Below are positions 11,607 to 22,975 of a stretch of DNA of 38,887 bases, in pieces (positions within the stretch are counted from its first letter, which is position 1; each line of letters starts with the position of its first letter). The notes beneath the pieces are model-generated. The model was not told the origin of the DNA. It was given only the letters and a program-made list of their open reading frames with translations, and searched no databases. Source of the DNA: Chromera velia (lineage: Eukaryota > Sar > Chromeraceae); assembly GCA_018398765.1 (NCBI GenBank), contig JAHBMJ010001438.1, forward strand, positions 126,923 through 165,809, written 5' to 3'. A program made the translations under genes and the position numbers.

Positions 11607-12504
11607 TGTGCCTCTGTGTGTGTGCGTATGTGCGTGTGTGGGGGAAGCAGGGGCATGACGGCCAGTGCAGAATTTCGGGGCCCGAGCGCGGTTTTTTGGG
11701 GCTTCCTTTGAGCTTCGGAAAGAAGCAGCATGCCGTTTGACCGGTGGCGACCTGGCCAGATGATTGTCTATCTAAGAAAGGGGATGAGTATCAGGCGTGC
11801 TTTCAATTTCTTTTTGCCCATGCATCTGTCTGAGTGCAGCCCTTGGATTGTCTGAGGGACACAAAAATCGGTTGGAGGCTTTCACGAAAATCCAATCGAT
11901 TGTTCCTCCTTCTCTGTTGATGAAATATGAAGGCCATCCAGACATTCAGCTGGGACATACCCTCATGTCGGGTTTCTGGAGCATGTGCGTACCCTTCCAG
12001 ATTCATGAAGGGCTTCGGAAGAAGTATCGCACCGCGCACCGGTGGGTCGGATACTTCTTTACATTGTTCGGCGTCTGTATGATGGTGGGCCTGGCGCTGA
12101 TTGACCATCGAAAGCTCTCCTTTTTGGACAACGACTTCCAGGACGTCCCTGAGTCCGCACCCATCTCTGCATTGGGTTTTGGATTTTTGAATCACCACTT
12201 GGTGATGCGTCTGATGGGTGTCTGGTTTCTTACCACACTTGCAGTCGCGGTGTTGGCAGCCCGCAGGCGGGACTTTGTGACGCATAGAAAGTGGATCTAT
12301 CGGCATGTGGGGTCTGGGATCTGGGTTGCAGTGCAGCGTCTGTATGTTGTTCCAGCCGACACGTCGAGCCCCGAGATGCAGAGGAGGTCGTTTGCTGACG
12401 GTGCCATTGTAGCGATGATCGTGACTGTTTTCTTAGGGGAGGTTGCAGTGTGGGCATTGAGAAGCGGGAGTCAGAAAGAAAAAGTGAAGGGAAAGGCGGG
12501 GTGA
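10942..12504 (+). CDS. DUF2306-like multi-pass membrane protein
   Basis: Three exons in consistent phase: 10942-11088 (147 bp), a 10-bp micro-exon 11274-11283 and 11840-12504 (TGA), giving 273 residues. The first exon encodes a hydrophobic N-terminal segment (KVLYILVACLCMMMINWVFL). The last exon carries further membrane segments, near HTLMSGFWSMCVPFQIHEGL, VGYFFTLFGVCMMVGLALI, LVMRLMGVWFLTTLAVAVLA and AIVAMIVTVFLGEVAVWAL. Conserved-looking His/Arg positions match my recollection of the DUF2306 family: HR in the RTAHRWVGY stretch and THRKW before the last helices. Function is unknown. The micro-exon is inferred because the two large exons are out of phase without it and it has both an acceptor (ctctctctcag) and a GT donor. 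The introns hold long CT and GT microsatellites and an N gap. Confidence 0.8.
11101..11650. repeat. CT/GT microsatellites with assembly gap
   Basis: Long CT-rich, GA-rich and GT repeats fill both introns of the DUF2306-like gene. An 18-base run of Ns at 11370-11387 marks unresolved sequence, so intron length here is not reliable. Confidence 0.9.
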
Positions 12505-13959
12505 CAAAGAGGTTGGCAAAAGGGATAGAAAGGAAGTAAACTGACGGCACTGGAGCAAAGCAGCTCAGGAGCCTAGTCAGGAGCACGATTATTGTGCTTG
12601 TCTGCATGAGGGAGCTTAAGCCAGAACCTCAGTTCAGCTTCTTTGCATGAATTGATGGCATAAACTGCATATCAGTCCAATTCAATCCAGATTTAGATCA
12701 AAGCACTCGTTCATGTCCTTCAGAATATACTTCATGCATACCTGTAAAGATTCTGCCGTAAATTGCGCTTGTAATAGAGCAGCATTGGAGCTTTCAATAA
12801 AATTCAATATTGTACGTCTTGTTAATTGTATATCCTTAACATATACTCTAGCATATATTATCTGTTAAATACGTTTTTACAGCCGTCCTTCAAGTTAATT
12901 CCAGTTCTAAACTCTTATAGTTCAAATTTTAGTTGCAAGTTGAGTCTTAGTTGACTTTTAAAATGTTTTTCATGTGTCCTACCATCAAAGCCATGCGCTC
13001 GATTTAGCTGTCAATCTAAATTAAATTCTAAAATAAATTTGAAGTTTGAACTCTAGCTGATAAAAAAAATATTAATTATACAAATCTTAATTGCCTATAT
13101 AAATAATTAATTCCATAAATTGATTAAGACTTGAAGCATGATTAAAGTCACGACTCACGATATCGGTCGATCAGCCTAGCGATCAGCTTTCATTTAGCTA
13201 TGGTATTTAGGCTCAATCTAGCTAAGCGGCGCTCAAATTGAAACTATTTTTTTACACATACATAATGCAATTACCTAAAATTTTACTATAAGACTATATA
13301 AAAATATTATAAATTAATTTGGGTTAAAATTTGACCCAAAAAAACAAAACTACAGACGATCAAGCTATTTCAAGACTATTCAAGCTGCAAAGTACTTAAA
13401 TTCGTGAGTCGTGACATTATTCCTTGAACGCAAGCATCATCGCATCCCTTCCGATGGCCTGAGTCTTCGACAAGATCATTTCCTCTACGTCTGCAGTGAA
13501 TTGTGGGCGCCTGTCTTTGCAAGCGCCTCTTCAGAACAACATGACCGTGCATGCCGTCTGGTATACCATGATGCAGATGCCCTTATTCCCCGCCACACCA
13601 GAAACAACGACAGGCATTCATTCTGTGCACACAGAGAGCCCTTTTCCTGTTGTTACAAACACTCCTCAAGTTCACCCCCCTCACTTGCTTTTTTGCCTTT
13701 GACTGAGGTTTGTCCTTGCCCTATGAAACAGCACAAAGGACAGCCATCAAATTCAATACACCACAAGAACGTTGACGATCTGTATGACAAACGTACGATT
13801 TTGAACGTGGCATGATCAATGAAACACCCCCTGGCAAGCACTTTGACCACTCCCGTTCACACTGCAAAAGAAGAAAAGCTAGGCTTATTGAGGGAAGATC
13901 CGGACAGGGAAACAAGCACGGCAAGTCCCTGCAAAAAGAGAAAGGGCCACCGAGCTTGC
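12505..13959. other. Intergenic region with AT-rich island
   Basis: No gene seen. An AATAAA-like word (caataaaat) lies near 12797, about 290 bp after the DUF2306-like stop. From about 12770 to 13400 the sequence is very AT-rich with few codon-like features, then returns to average composition. A 14-bp perfect inverted repeat bounds part of it (listed separately). Confidence 0.55.
13147..13415. repeat. AT-rich segment bounded by perfect 14-bp inverted repeats
   Basis: The 14-mer GTCACGACTCACGA at 13147-13160 recurs as its exact reverse complement at 13402-13415, enclosing 241 bp of mostly AT-rich DNA. The size and terminal inversion resemble a MITE, but I cannot find a convincing target-site duplication next to the ends. 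Confidence 0.55.
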
Positions 13960-14886
13960 TCACACACGCCCCCCCACGCTCCCTGCAGCGGACAGCCCAG
14001 GGGTGGGCACAGCGAGGCCGACCCCCTCAATGGTGACTGCAGCGGCCCCAGGTGCCGAGAAATGGGTCTCCACGAGCTCAGTGGCCGTGGCAGCACTTTC
14101 AGCCCCAAACTTTGCCTTGAAGCCCCGGTGAAATGCGAGCAGCAAGTTGTTGGACTCTGCTGGCTTCGCGCTATTGGACCATCTCAGCGTCACATGAGGA
14201 AACGCGTTCTGACACGTCGCTTCGACGGCTGTGTCGGAAAAACTGTGCACGTAGGCGATCGTGTGCTTCTGCGTAAACAGCACAAAGAGAAATTCCAGGG
14301 TGCAGGGACGCTCGTAAACGGCGTTGAGGTGCGCCTCCACCTGGCTTCTTCTGTGCTTTGGGGTACTGTTCTTGAACCATAGGGTGCAGTGCAGCTTTTT
14401 GACCTGGTCGTCTTTCGGCTCAAAATCCTGACCGTGCTGTGCGGCACAGCTTTTCGCTCGCGCAATGAGGCCCTGGATAGCCTCGGGTGTCGGGATGACA
14501 GACCAAATGAGGAAGCTGTTTCCCTTCTTGCTCTTTCCTGTGGTTTCTCCCGGCGCAGATGCTTTTCCGTCTCCGTCTACCTTTCTCTTTTTGTTTGGGT
14601 GCACCTGTCCCTGGGTCTGGGACACCTGCGCTGGTCGGGGGACCTGCTGTGTCTGTGGGTGGGGCATCTGCGTCTGTGTTTGAGGTGCCTGACGCGGAAG
14701 TGGCGGAACCGCAGACGCCAAAGCTGCAGCAGGAGCGTAGACCGCAGATGGAAGCCCACCGTACGCCTGGAAGGGAGGATGGGGGACCGGAAGGAGGGCA
14801 CGCGGTCCTGAGAAAAGGGGGCGGCGGCCTGGGAGGAGTGCAGGGCGGCCGCTATACCCTTCCAACTCGTCAAAGTTTGGAAGCAT
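13960..14886 (-). CDS. 2H phosphoesterase-like nuclear protein
   Basis: A 308-residue frame from ATG at 14886 to TGA at 13960. The N-terminal 95 residues are Pro/Gln/Ala-rich and probably disordered. KKRKV at 99-103 looks like a classical nuclear localisation signal. The C-terminal domain (about 122-300) contains two H-x-T motifs in hydrophobic strand contexts, LHCTLW (166-168) and PHVTLRW (231-233). This pair of H-x-T/S boxes marks the 2H phosphoesterase superfamily (LigT, AKAP7-like, tRNA-ligase phosphodiesterase), which cleaves 2',3'-cyclic or 2',5' phosphodiesters in RNA metabolism. The frame stays open upstream to about 15003 but has no earlier ATG and hits a TAG. A candidate acceptor (tttcgcag, near 14972) means an upstream exon is possible. 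Assignment rests on the paired motifs, so the substrate is unknown. Confidence 0.7.
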   Translation of the reverse strand: MLPNFDELEGYSGRPALLPGRRPLFSGPRALLPVPHPPFQAYGGLPSAVYAPAAALASAVPPLPRQAPQTQTQMPHPQTQQVPRPAQVSQTQGQVHPNKKRKVDGDGKASAPGETTGKSKKGNSFLIWSVIPTPEAIQGLIARAKSCAAQHGQDFEPKDDQVKKLHCTLWFKNSTPKHRRSQVEAHLNAVYERPCTLEFLFVLFTQKHTIAYVHSFSDTAVEATCQNAFPHVTLRWSNSAKPAESNNLLLAFHRGFKAKFGAESAATATELVETHFSAPGAAAVTIEGVGLAVPTPGLSAAGSVGGRV

Positions 14887-15644
14887 GCCTCCGAAAAAAG
14901 GAGACGGGAGACGGCGGACAAGAGGGTGTGTCCCAGAGTTCCACTGCGATCGCAGGCTGTCAGAAGACAAATCAGCTGCGAAATGTTGGAAAGAGTCGTA
15001 CAAACGTACACGCTAACATTCTTTTGCGTCTGATGGTGGACTGCAAACTGGTGCTGAAATTCCTCGATCCTCGTGCACAGTAGTGACTGCGAGCTAGCCA
15101 GCTATAGGGCGCGCGCGGGGGGAGGGGGACATGGGGGGACATGTATGGCCCCGCGCGGAAAGCGAAGCGGGCCGGGGGCATGCACTTACCATGCATGGCC
15201 CCGGAAAGCGAAGCGGGGGGCACTTATCTGACGCAAGCAAGCTTGCGAACCGCCCCGGAAAGCAAGAAAAATGAGAACTTCACGATTGACACACGCTGGC
15301 CAGCCGATCGGGCGGTCGCGCCGACCCCCCCCCCGCGGGAAAAGCTGTAGAACCCCCCCTCCCCCAGGAAAAAAGCCCAGGGATGCAGTCTGTCACTTTT
15401 TGGGGCCACTGACGCACGCACGCATGACAACGTGGGTTCATGCACGCTTTTCTGGACCATTTGGGGCGGAATCTTTCCCAAGCTTTTTTTTGGTGAAAAA
15501 TCTGACGTAAGCAAACTTGCGAACGGCAGGCTTTCGGGGCCAGGTTTTTACCGAAAGACAGCATACATGCACACACGTGGGCTCATACTGTCTAAACCTT
15601 CAGAATGACTGCCTGCGCTGGGTTTTATGTATAACCTGCACAAA
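14887..15644. repeat. GC-rich dispersed repeats upstream of the 2H gene
   Basis: Two near-copies of a unit containing GGAAAGCGAAGCGGG and ending in GGGGCA...CACTTA lie at 15145-15189 and 15194-15226. A second local repeat, CTGACGCAAGCAAGCTTGCGAAC at 15228-15250, recurs with two changes at 15502-15524. Related GGCCCC...AAGC.AAGCGGGGGGCACTTA sequence occurs in reverse orientation near 28035-28075, so this is a dispersed family. No coding frame is convincing. Confidence 0.6.
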
Positions 15645-16645
15645 GCTTCCTTAACTGTACAAAGCGTGAATGTCTGTCCCTCCATGATTGTAAGTGTTGG
15701 TAGACGGAGACTTTAGAACACCTGCAGGTCAGTTAAGGAAGCGCGGCTTGCTCTCTCGCTTCGTATGATGATTTGCTTAGCATCCAGCTTCTTTGTTTTG
15801 CTAGGAGCTTGATAGAAACGCACAAGGGAGGTCAGTAAGAAAGGGTCGACGGAGAGTCTGCTGGAGCCTCCATTTTTTGACCGCCTCTTCTGAAGCTTTG
15901 CACAGCTCTCAGTCGTGCCAGACATTTTTTCACCCAGACCAATCACTCAGCTTTCATGCATTTGAATGTCTTCCACTTGCTCCGTGTGTGTCAGTCTTTT
16001 AAAGCGGTCTATACTATCCAAACGCAAGTACTCCTTTCTCGCTCATCCTTTCTCATTTGTAGCACTCCGTACTGGTCTCCCTCTGAACATCTGGATCTAC
16101 CTACAGACCTGTCCTTCTTTTTCATAGTTTCTTATTGACATACGTAGAACGATTTGCAAGCTTTTACGCCGTGTAGTGTGAGTTCTTTGTAAATAAAATT
16201 ATGTTGTCTCTATGCTCTGTTCTTCGAAATCCTCTCCGACCCCTGCTGACCGCCTCCTGTCCGGTCTGACCAGCCTAGCTGTGAAGCCCTCCTTCCTGCA
16301 CTGTTTCCTTTACAGAAGAAGCAATTCTTTGTACTTGATTAGCGGCACTAAACGTTGCTGTTGAGCATATCCATTAGTGTTGTGCCTATGTATTTCTTTG
16401 CAGGTAACATTCACTAACTTCCACATACCGCGGTGATCGTAATTTTTCTCACGATGCACCTTAGCTAATCAACCAGTCTTTTGAGCATATTTGAGCAGAT
16501 TTGTACAGAAGTAGCGATTTTAAATGCTCTAAAAACTTTAAATTGCTTTAAGTAACCTAGTTTTACTTTTTAATGAAGCTAGAATATAATAAATTTAAAA
16601 GTTACTTTGAATTCCACTAAGTCCTACTTTGGAGTCCACTCTGTT
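15645..16645 (+). repeat. Solitary copy of the foldback-element arm
   Basis: About 1 kb nearly identical by eye to the right arm at 23735-24687 and to the reverse complement of the left arm at 21953-22975. Shared landmarks are ACACCTGCAGGTCAGTTAAGG near 15718 and the outer end TTGGAGTCCACTCTGTT finishing at 16645. The left limit is approximate and rests on similarity to the longer left arm. No second arm and no target duplication are found here, so it may be a deletion remnant. Confidence 0.85.
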
Positions 16646-16878
16646 CTCAGTGGCTGGCGTGCATCAATCGTGCAGTTCTCATTTTTTTTGCTTTTCGGGG
16701 TTGTTTGCAAGCTTGCTTCCATCAGATGAGCATGCACAGCATACGGTCTCGGGCTACCATTTAATTTTTAGCTCTATCGAAGTGTGTTCGATTGATTAAA
16801 GAGAAACGGTTTGATCCACTAGGGGTCTTACTATTCAAAACCGTTAAAAAATGGCCCCAAAATCAAAAAATTTGTATG
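16646..16878. other. Short spacer before the retrotransposon
   Basis: No gene, repeat or motif that I can support between the solitary foldback arm and the target duplication of the LTR element. Confidence 0.5.
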
Positions 16879-16883
16879 GTAGC

Positions 16884-17159
16884 TGTAGGCCGGCTACAAG
16901 CGGCGGGCACGCGGCAGGCCTACAGAGTGGCGGCGCCGTGAGGCACGCGTGTGATTTATGTGGCACTGGCTGCTCTGGCATTATGTAGCAATCTGATGTG
17001 GCCTGACGTCAGAAAAGCATCAGCCTGCCTTCTAGCGACTGATTAATCTGTTTGACTGAACGTTATATGAACTCTTCTAGGTCAAACTTATAATATGTCA
17101 AGGAACCTCTGAATGCATATCAACGTGTTTAGAGTTCTTAGCCCTATAGAACGCTAACA
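16884..17159 (+). repeat. 5' LTR of the chromovirus
   Basis: 276 bp beginning TGTAGGCCGG and ending CGCTAACA, aligned end to end with 27345-27617. A TATA-like word (cttataatatg) lies near 17088 and is a possible promoter. The preceding GTAGC is repeated directly after the 3' LTR. Confidence 0.93.
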
Positions 17160-17162
17160 GTA

Positions 17163-17182
17163 TGGTTACCAGAGCAAGGTTC
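17163..17182 (+). other. Primer-binding site of the chromovirus
   Basis: TGGTTACCAGAGCAAGG lies three bases after the 5' LTR. It begins with TGG (complement of tRNA CCA-3') and resembles the initiator-Met-type site TGGTATCAGAGC seen in many LTR elements. The tRNA identity is an inference. Confidence 0.65.
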
Positions 17183-17241
17183 TAAACAGAGATTTCCAAC
17201 TTTGTTCAGTCTGAATCCCTTGTTGTTTGCAATTGTCTGTC

Positions 17242-18740
17242 ATGGAACAACTTCCCATTCCACTGACATCGGAGCAGGTTGGCAATGCTTTGCACAACCT
17301 TCAGCAGGGCATGCTGGCCTTACAATAAAACCAGCAGCAGTTTCAGTAGATCTTGAAGGTGTAGTTGCAGCTCAAACCAATGCTGCTGCACCACCTGTGT
17401 TCTCTACAGAAGAAGGTGCACTTGCTTCTGCTATACCTCAGGGCCCTAAAGTTGAAAAATGTAAGCAAGTGCCTCGCATTACTCTAGTGAAGCTGGAGAC
17501 GTTTACTGGACGCCGCGACCAAATAGAGAGGTTCATCACGGACACGGATAATTACTTCACCAACGCCCAAGTCCCTCGTCATCGTCAACTGGGAATCGCC
17601 AAGACTTTTCTGTCTGCACCCCTGAGGAACTGGTTTGACTTGAGAGTGAAGCATGGACAGGGTTTTGTAGATTGGCCAGCACTGCGTGAAGTGTTGAGAG
17701 GGAGGTACAAAGAGAAGCATGAGCGGAGGAAGGCGAGGAGGAAGGTTCTCATCCTCATGTGCACAAGGTCCGTCACCGACTACAACGAGTTCTCCACACT
17801 TGCTCTGAAGATCCCAGGAGCGAATGAGTTAGATTTGGTTGATGACTACATCAAGGGATTGCCTCCTATCATCAAGTACGAGACGGACCGAGCGAAACCC
17901 ATCACTTTGGAGAAAGCGATGGAGAAGGCCCTTGACAATGAGCTCTGGCTGCAGGATGTCAACTCTCGCAAGGGCCACTGGAGTCGGAAAAACATGTATA
18001 CGCCTGCAGCGTTGGACCCGATTGACCCAACAGGACCAGCACCAATAGAGTTGTGTGGGTTTAGTGCTCCTTGGAGGCCTACGGGGTTGCCACCACATCA
18101 CCCTGCAATTCTGCAGCTTGTGTGCGACAGCAGATAGAGACTGCACCGTTATTTGCTGTGTGGAGAGCTGGACTATCAAGTCAGGCAGTGTGGTAACGGA
18201 CTCCAGTTGCCCCTACACATGTAAGCCATTCAGACGTCCCAAATAAGACCTTTTCAGCCTTCTTCACGGATGCAGGGCTACCCCTGGCAGCCTTCCCTTC
18301 CCTTCCTGTCTCTGTATCCTTTCGTTGATCAGGGTGCCCAGTCTTGGGGAGGGAGAGGCAGGTCTGGTCGACAAGGTGACAGCCTAAGTTCACCGATGTC
18401 GCCTGGCAGAGGTTTCGGCTCAGGCGGAAGGGGGCGTACACAATCTCCGTCCTTTGGTAGATCGCCTCAGCCCCGTTATGGTGGATCTCCAGCATGCAAG
18501 GCGGGATCAAAGAGGATTGCCGGGGTGAGGATGATCCGAAACCGAAGCAAGAATGACGATGTCATGGTTGAAGGAGACCAAGCGGTACGTAGTGTGGTTG
18601 AAGAAGAAGAAAGACAGAAAAGAAAGCAAAGATTATGTAAGAAAGATAATGAGGATGGGGATGATTTATTTGAGACTGGTTTTGTGAACTTTTGTCTATC
18701 ATGGCATGGTCGTGGGTGCTCCAGTCAGAGTCTTGTATGA
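17242..18740 (+). pseudogene. Gag polyprotein, degenerate
   Basis: The likely start is ATG 17242 (MEQLPIPLTSEQ...). This frame meets TAA at 17326, TAG at 17347 and TAG at 17362 within a Gln-rich stretch. The conserved retrotransposon Gag domain (about 17480-17960) then continues in another frame, with landmarks LETFTGRRDQIERF, RHRQLGIAKTFLSAPLRNWFD and LREVLRGRYK. A damaged CCHC zinc knuckle is visible near 18150-18185 (CGELDYQVRQC): the first Cys reads Tyr and the His reads Tyr. A Gly/Arg/Ser-rich tail (about 18330-18500) in a third frame suits nucleic-acid binding. Gag normally packages the element RNA. With frame changes and stops it cannot be made here. Confidence 0.85.
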
Positions 18741-20832
18741 CATTGGAGCCGATAATATTTTTATCGATAGCAAGTTTACACACCATCGGCAGTTGTATAT
18801 TCGCAGGTTTGGTATTTTCCTTAACTGCCGGGTCGCCGTGAAGGAGCCAAAGAGACGAGAGGTCGGTGAGTATGCACCTGCTGTGCCCCTTCGAATTCAG
18901 GGGTATCAAGAGACAGTCGGTGCATTGCTTGCTGATCTTGATGGCTACGATATCATTCTTGGATGGAAGTGGAGTGATGTTCACCAACCTAAACTCAGTC
19001 ACTGGTCTCGTTCCCTTCGCTTCTTCTTTAACGGTAAGGAAGTGAATCTTTGGGGTGCGTATATAGAAAATAGACCTTGCCCTCCCATTGTGTCGCATCT
19101 GCAGGCCAAGCAAGCAATCAAGAGGGGTGCCGTCTGTCATATTGTGCGTCTAGAGACGGCATATCGGCCTGTCTGCGACCTTGAGTGTTCTACTTATGCA
19201 ACTGAAGTCAGTGAGGGAAAAGGAAAGGGGAGAATGAATGATGGGGGGATTTTGGGTTCTGACTTTCTCTTTTCTCTCCTGTCTGATCATCCTACTCGGT
19301 CGGCCCTTAACTTGTCAGATGTGCATAAATTTCTCTCTCGACCGGATGCTGAGGTTTCGTCTGATGTGAAGGAAATTGTGGCTGATTATGCGACTCTTTT
19401 TCCTGATCGGTTGAAGGAATTGCCTCCCTCGAGGGGACCTGATTTGGATTTCAAGATTAAACTCAAACCAAGTCACTCTCCTCCCACCCGCCCACCCTAT
19501 CATTTGTCGATCAGAGAACTGGATGAATTGAGAAGACAGATAGATGCATACATCGAGCAGGGATTCATCTGGCCGTCTGTATCTCCGTATGCTGCTCCGA
19601 TTTTGTTTGTCCAGAAGAAGGACGGAACCATACGCATGTGTTATGACTACACAGGCCTGAATAAAATTACGATCAAAGATAAATATTTTCTTCCTCACCA
19701 GGTCCCTCAGGATTTGATTGATCGACTGCATGGTGCCCGTTACTTCACGACACTTGACCTCCGTCAGTATTACCATCAAATGCGTATGAGGGAGGAAGAC
19801 ATGCCAAAGACTGCTTTCACTATTCGATATGGCTCTTTTGAGTGGTTGGTCGTCTCTTTTGGTTTGATAAATGCACCACCGCATAGAATAAGAGTGATTC
19901 AATGTGTTTTTTGTTCGTGTTTCGATCGTTTTATGTCTGTTTTTCTCAATGATATTCTCATTTACTCATGCATGAGAGAAGAACATAAAAAGCACATCCG
20001 GACTGTACTCAGATTGCTGAGTGAGGCAAAGCTGTGTGCAAAGCTCTCAAAATGTTATTTCATGCAGACTGAGGTCATCTTTCTGGGACTAAAGATTTCG
20101 CGAAAGGGAGTGAGGCCAGAGAAAAGCAAGACAGAAGAAGTGAGTAAGTGGCCCACTCCAAAGAGTAAGAACGATATGCTTTCTTTCCTTGGTTTTGCGA
20201 ACTGGGAGAGACGCTTTGTGCCTCGTTTTAGTGAAAAAGCAGGTCCTCTGTATGTGTTGCTAAAAGGGAACAAAATGTTTGAATAGGGGAAAAAAGAGGA
20301 AGAGAGCTTTGAAGCAGTGAAAGAGGCAGTAAAAAATACTGTCGAACTGTATATTCCTGACCCTGCGCGTCCGTTCAAAATTTTTGTGGATGCGTGTGAG
20401 TCGACAGAGACGCTCGCTGCTGCACTCATGCAGGAAGACCCTGAGACTGTGTGGCTGTGTCCATGTGCTTTCGCCTCTCGAAAAATGACGTAAGCAGAGT
20501 TAGAGTACCCGATAGAAAACAAAGAATTCCTCTTATGTGTGTTTGCAGTGAAGACGTGGAGGCCGTACGTGAGTTACACAACAAAGGTGTGGTCGGATCA
20601 TGAGTCTCTTAAGTATCTGAATGTCTCTACTGATCGCACCTTGATGTCTCCACGTATACGCAGGTTTGTCTCAACTTTTGACAAGCTGGAGATCACTCCG
20701 AGATATGTGCCTGGCGCCCGCAATCGTGTGACGGATGCGCTGAGCCGTCGTCTTGGACGCCCTCAGACGTTGACGCCATGCAGCAGAAGAGAAAGAAAGA
20801 AAAGAGGTCTGTCATGCAGTTGTTGTTGTTAG
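18706..20832 (+). pseudogene. Pol: protease, reverse transcriptase and RNase H, degenerate
   Basis: One frame runs from the aspartic protease (VLYDIGAD near 18732, where the family has D-T/S-G-A, and GYDIILGWKW near 18945) into reverse transcriptase (about 19440-20100) and RNase H (about 20370-20750). RT landmarks are KKDGTIRMCYDYTGLN, FTTLDLRQYYHQM, FEWLVVSFGLINAP and the catalytic box, which reads FLND instead of Y/F-x-D-D at about 19945-19956. RNase H landmarks are FVDA, AELEYPIENKEFLL, SDHESLKYL and VTDALSRR. Stops interrupt it at 20284 (where the family usually has Trp) and 20491. The altered protease and RT active sites show that the copy is dead, even apart from the stops. Confidence 0.93.
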
Positions 20833-21952
20833 AATTAAGAGTACAGCTAGATGAGGAGTTGCTGGGTAGAATAAAAAAAGGGTATGATGAAGAGAAATTT
20901 TGGACAGAAGTGAAAGAAGTGCTCGAGTATCCTGAAATAGAAGTGCCTTGACACTTGCGGCTGATTGTCCCGCGTTTTCAGATAGAGGATGGACTACTTT
21001 ATTTTAACGATAGGTTAGCCATCCCAACAGAGAGACTGCAAAGAAATCTTATTTATGAGCATCATGACACAGCCGCTGGTGGTCATTTGGGAGCTACTTT
21101 GGGAGCAGAAAAGACTTACTTGAAGTTGGCAGGAAACTTTTACTGGCCGCATATGTATGCATCTGTTGTACAGTATGGAAGAAAGTGTGATGCATATCAG
21201 CGATCAAAGAGGCCAACTGAGAAGCCATATGGACTGTTGTAACCTCTCTCTATTCCTGAATTTTCTTTCCAATCGATTTCTCTTGACTTTATGTTTAGAC
21301 GTTCAAGGGGAAATCGGTAGATGGAATTCTCTCTATGGTTGACCATCTGTCCAAAACTCCCTTCTTTGCTACAGTCTCCTCAGAGATCACAGCTGAGGAG
21401 ACAGCAGAAGTCGTGTACGAGCGAGTGGTGTATGAACACGGTATGCCTCAGTCAGTGGTCAGTGATCGTGACCCTCGTTTTCTTTCTGCATTTTGGAAAG
21501 AACTCGCTTGCTTGTGGGGAATAAAACTGAATATAAGCACCAGAGGACACCCACAGTCAGCTGACCAGACAGAGAGAGACAATCAGACCATCGAACAAAT
21601 GTTGTGCTGTTTTGTGAATGAGTACCAGACTGACTGACCGAAGTGGTTGTGTTCTTACCAGTTTGCATATTGTGATTCTGTTCATCCTGCCACAGGTATG
21701 TCTCCTTTTCGTTTCTTGTATAAACGTGACCTTATTTACCTGCCTTCTATCTCTGTGCGCTCCAAGTTATTCTGTCTGCCAGCAGCAGACTTTACAGACT
21801 GCAGAGAAGTAAAAATCATGAGGGCAAAGGAACGACTCGAGCAAGCAAGAGAACAAGCAGCTCGCCAGGTAGATCCATGCAGACAGGAAGTTTCGTTTGC
21901 CCCAGGGGACTTTTTGCTTGTATGTAATGCATATTTCAAGGGAAGCAAAAAG

Positions 21953-22975
21953 AACAAAGTGGACTTCAAAGTAGGACTTAGTGAAATTCACAGTGACTTT
22001 TAAATTTACTATATTTTAGGTTCATTATAAAGTAAAACTAGGTTACTTAAAGCAATCTAAAGTTTTTTAGAGCATTTAAAATCGTTACTTCTATGCGAAT
22101 CTGCTTAAATGTGCTCAAAAGACTGGTTGATTAGCTAGGGAAAAATTACGATCACCGCGGTATGTGGAAGTTAGTGAATGTTACCTGCAAAGAAATACAC
22201 AGGCACAACACTAATGGATACGTTCAACAGCAACGTTTAGCGCCGCCAATCAACTACGAAGAAATGCTTCTTCTGCAAAGGAAACAGTGCAGGAAGGAGG
22301 GCTTCACAGCGCTTCACAGCTAGGCTGGTTAGACCAGACAAGAGACGGTCAGCAGGGGTCAGAGAGGATTTCGAAGAACAGAGCACAGAGACAACATAAT
22401 TCTATTTACAAAGAACTCACACTACACGGCGTAAAAGCTTGCAAATCGTTCTGCGTGTGTCAATAAGAAACTGTGAAAAAGAAAGGCAGGTCTGTAGGTA
22501 GATCCAGATGTTCAGAGGGAGACCAGTACGGAGTGCCACAAATGAGAAAAGATGTCATTGAACGAGTAAGTAGCACTTGCATTGGAATAGTATAGACCAC
22601 TTTGAAAGACTGACATACACGGAGCAAGTGGAAGACATTCAAATGCATGAAACTTCAATTTTAAGCTGAGCGATTGGTCTGGGTGGAAAAATGTTTGGCA
22701 CGACTGAGAGCTGTGCAAAGCTTCAGAAAAGGCGGTTAAAAAATGGAGGCTCCAGCAGACTCTCCATCGACCCTCTCTCAGTGACCTCCCTTGTGCGTTT
22801 CTATCAAGCTCCTAGCAGGACAAAGAAGCTGGATACTAAGCAAATCATCATACAAAGTGAGAGAGCAAGCGGTGCTTCCTTAACTAACCTGCAGGTGTTC
22901 CCAAGTCTCCGCCCACCAACACCTGTAAACACGGAGGGACAGGCGTTCACGCTTTGTGCAGTCAAGGAAGCACTT
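21953..22975 (-). repeat. Left inverted arm of the foldback element
   Basis: Reverse complement of the right arm, with a few percent mismatches by eye. It extends about 50-60 bp further inward than the right arm, matching the inner part of the solitary copy at 15645-16645. Confidence 0.88.

Noticed and set aside
11270-11731. Open frames in CT/GT repeats
   Set aside because: Translations of microsatellites (runs of His-Thr or Cys-Val) that cross an N gap.
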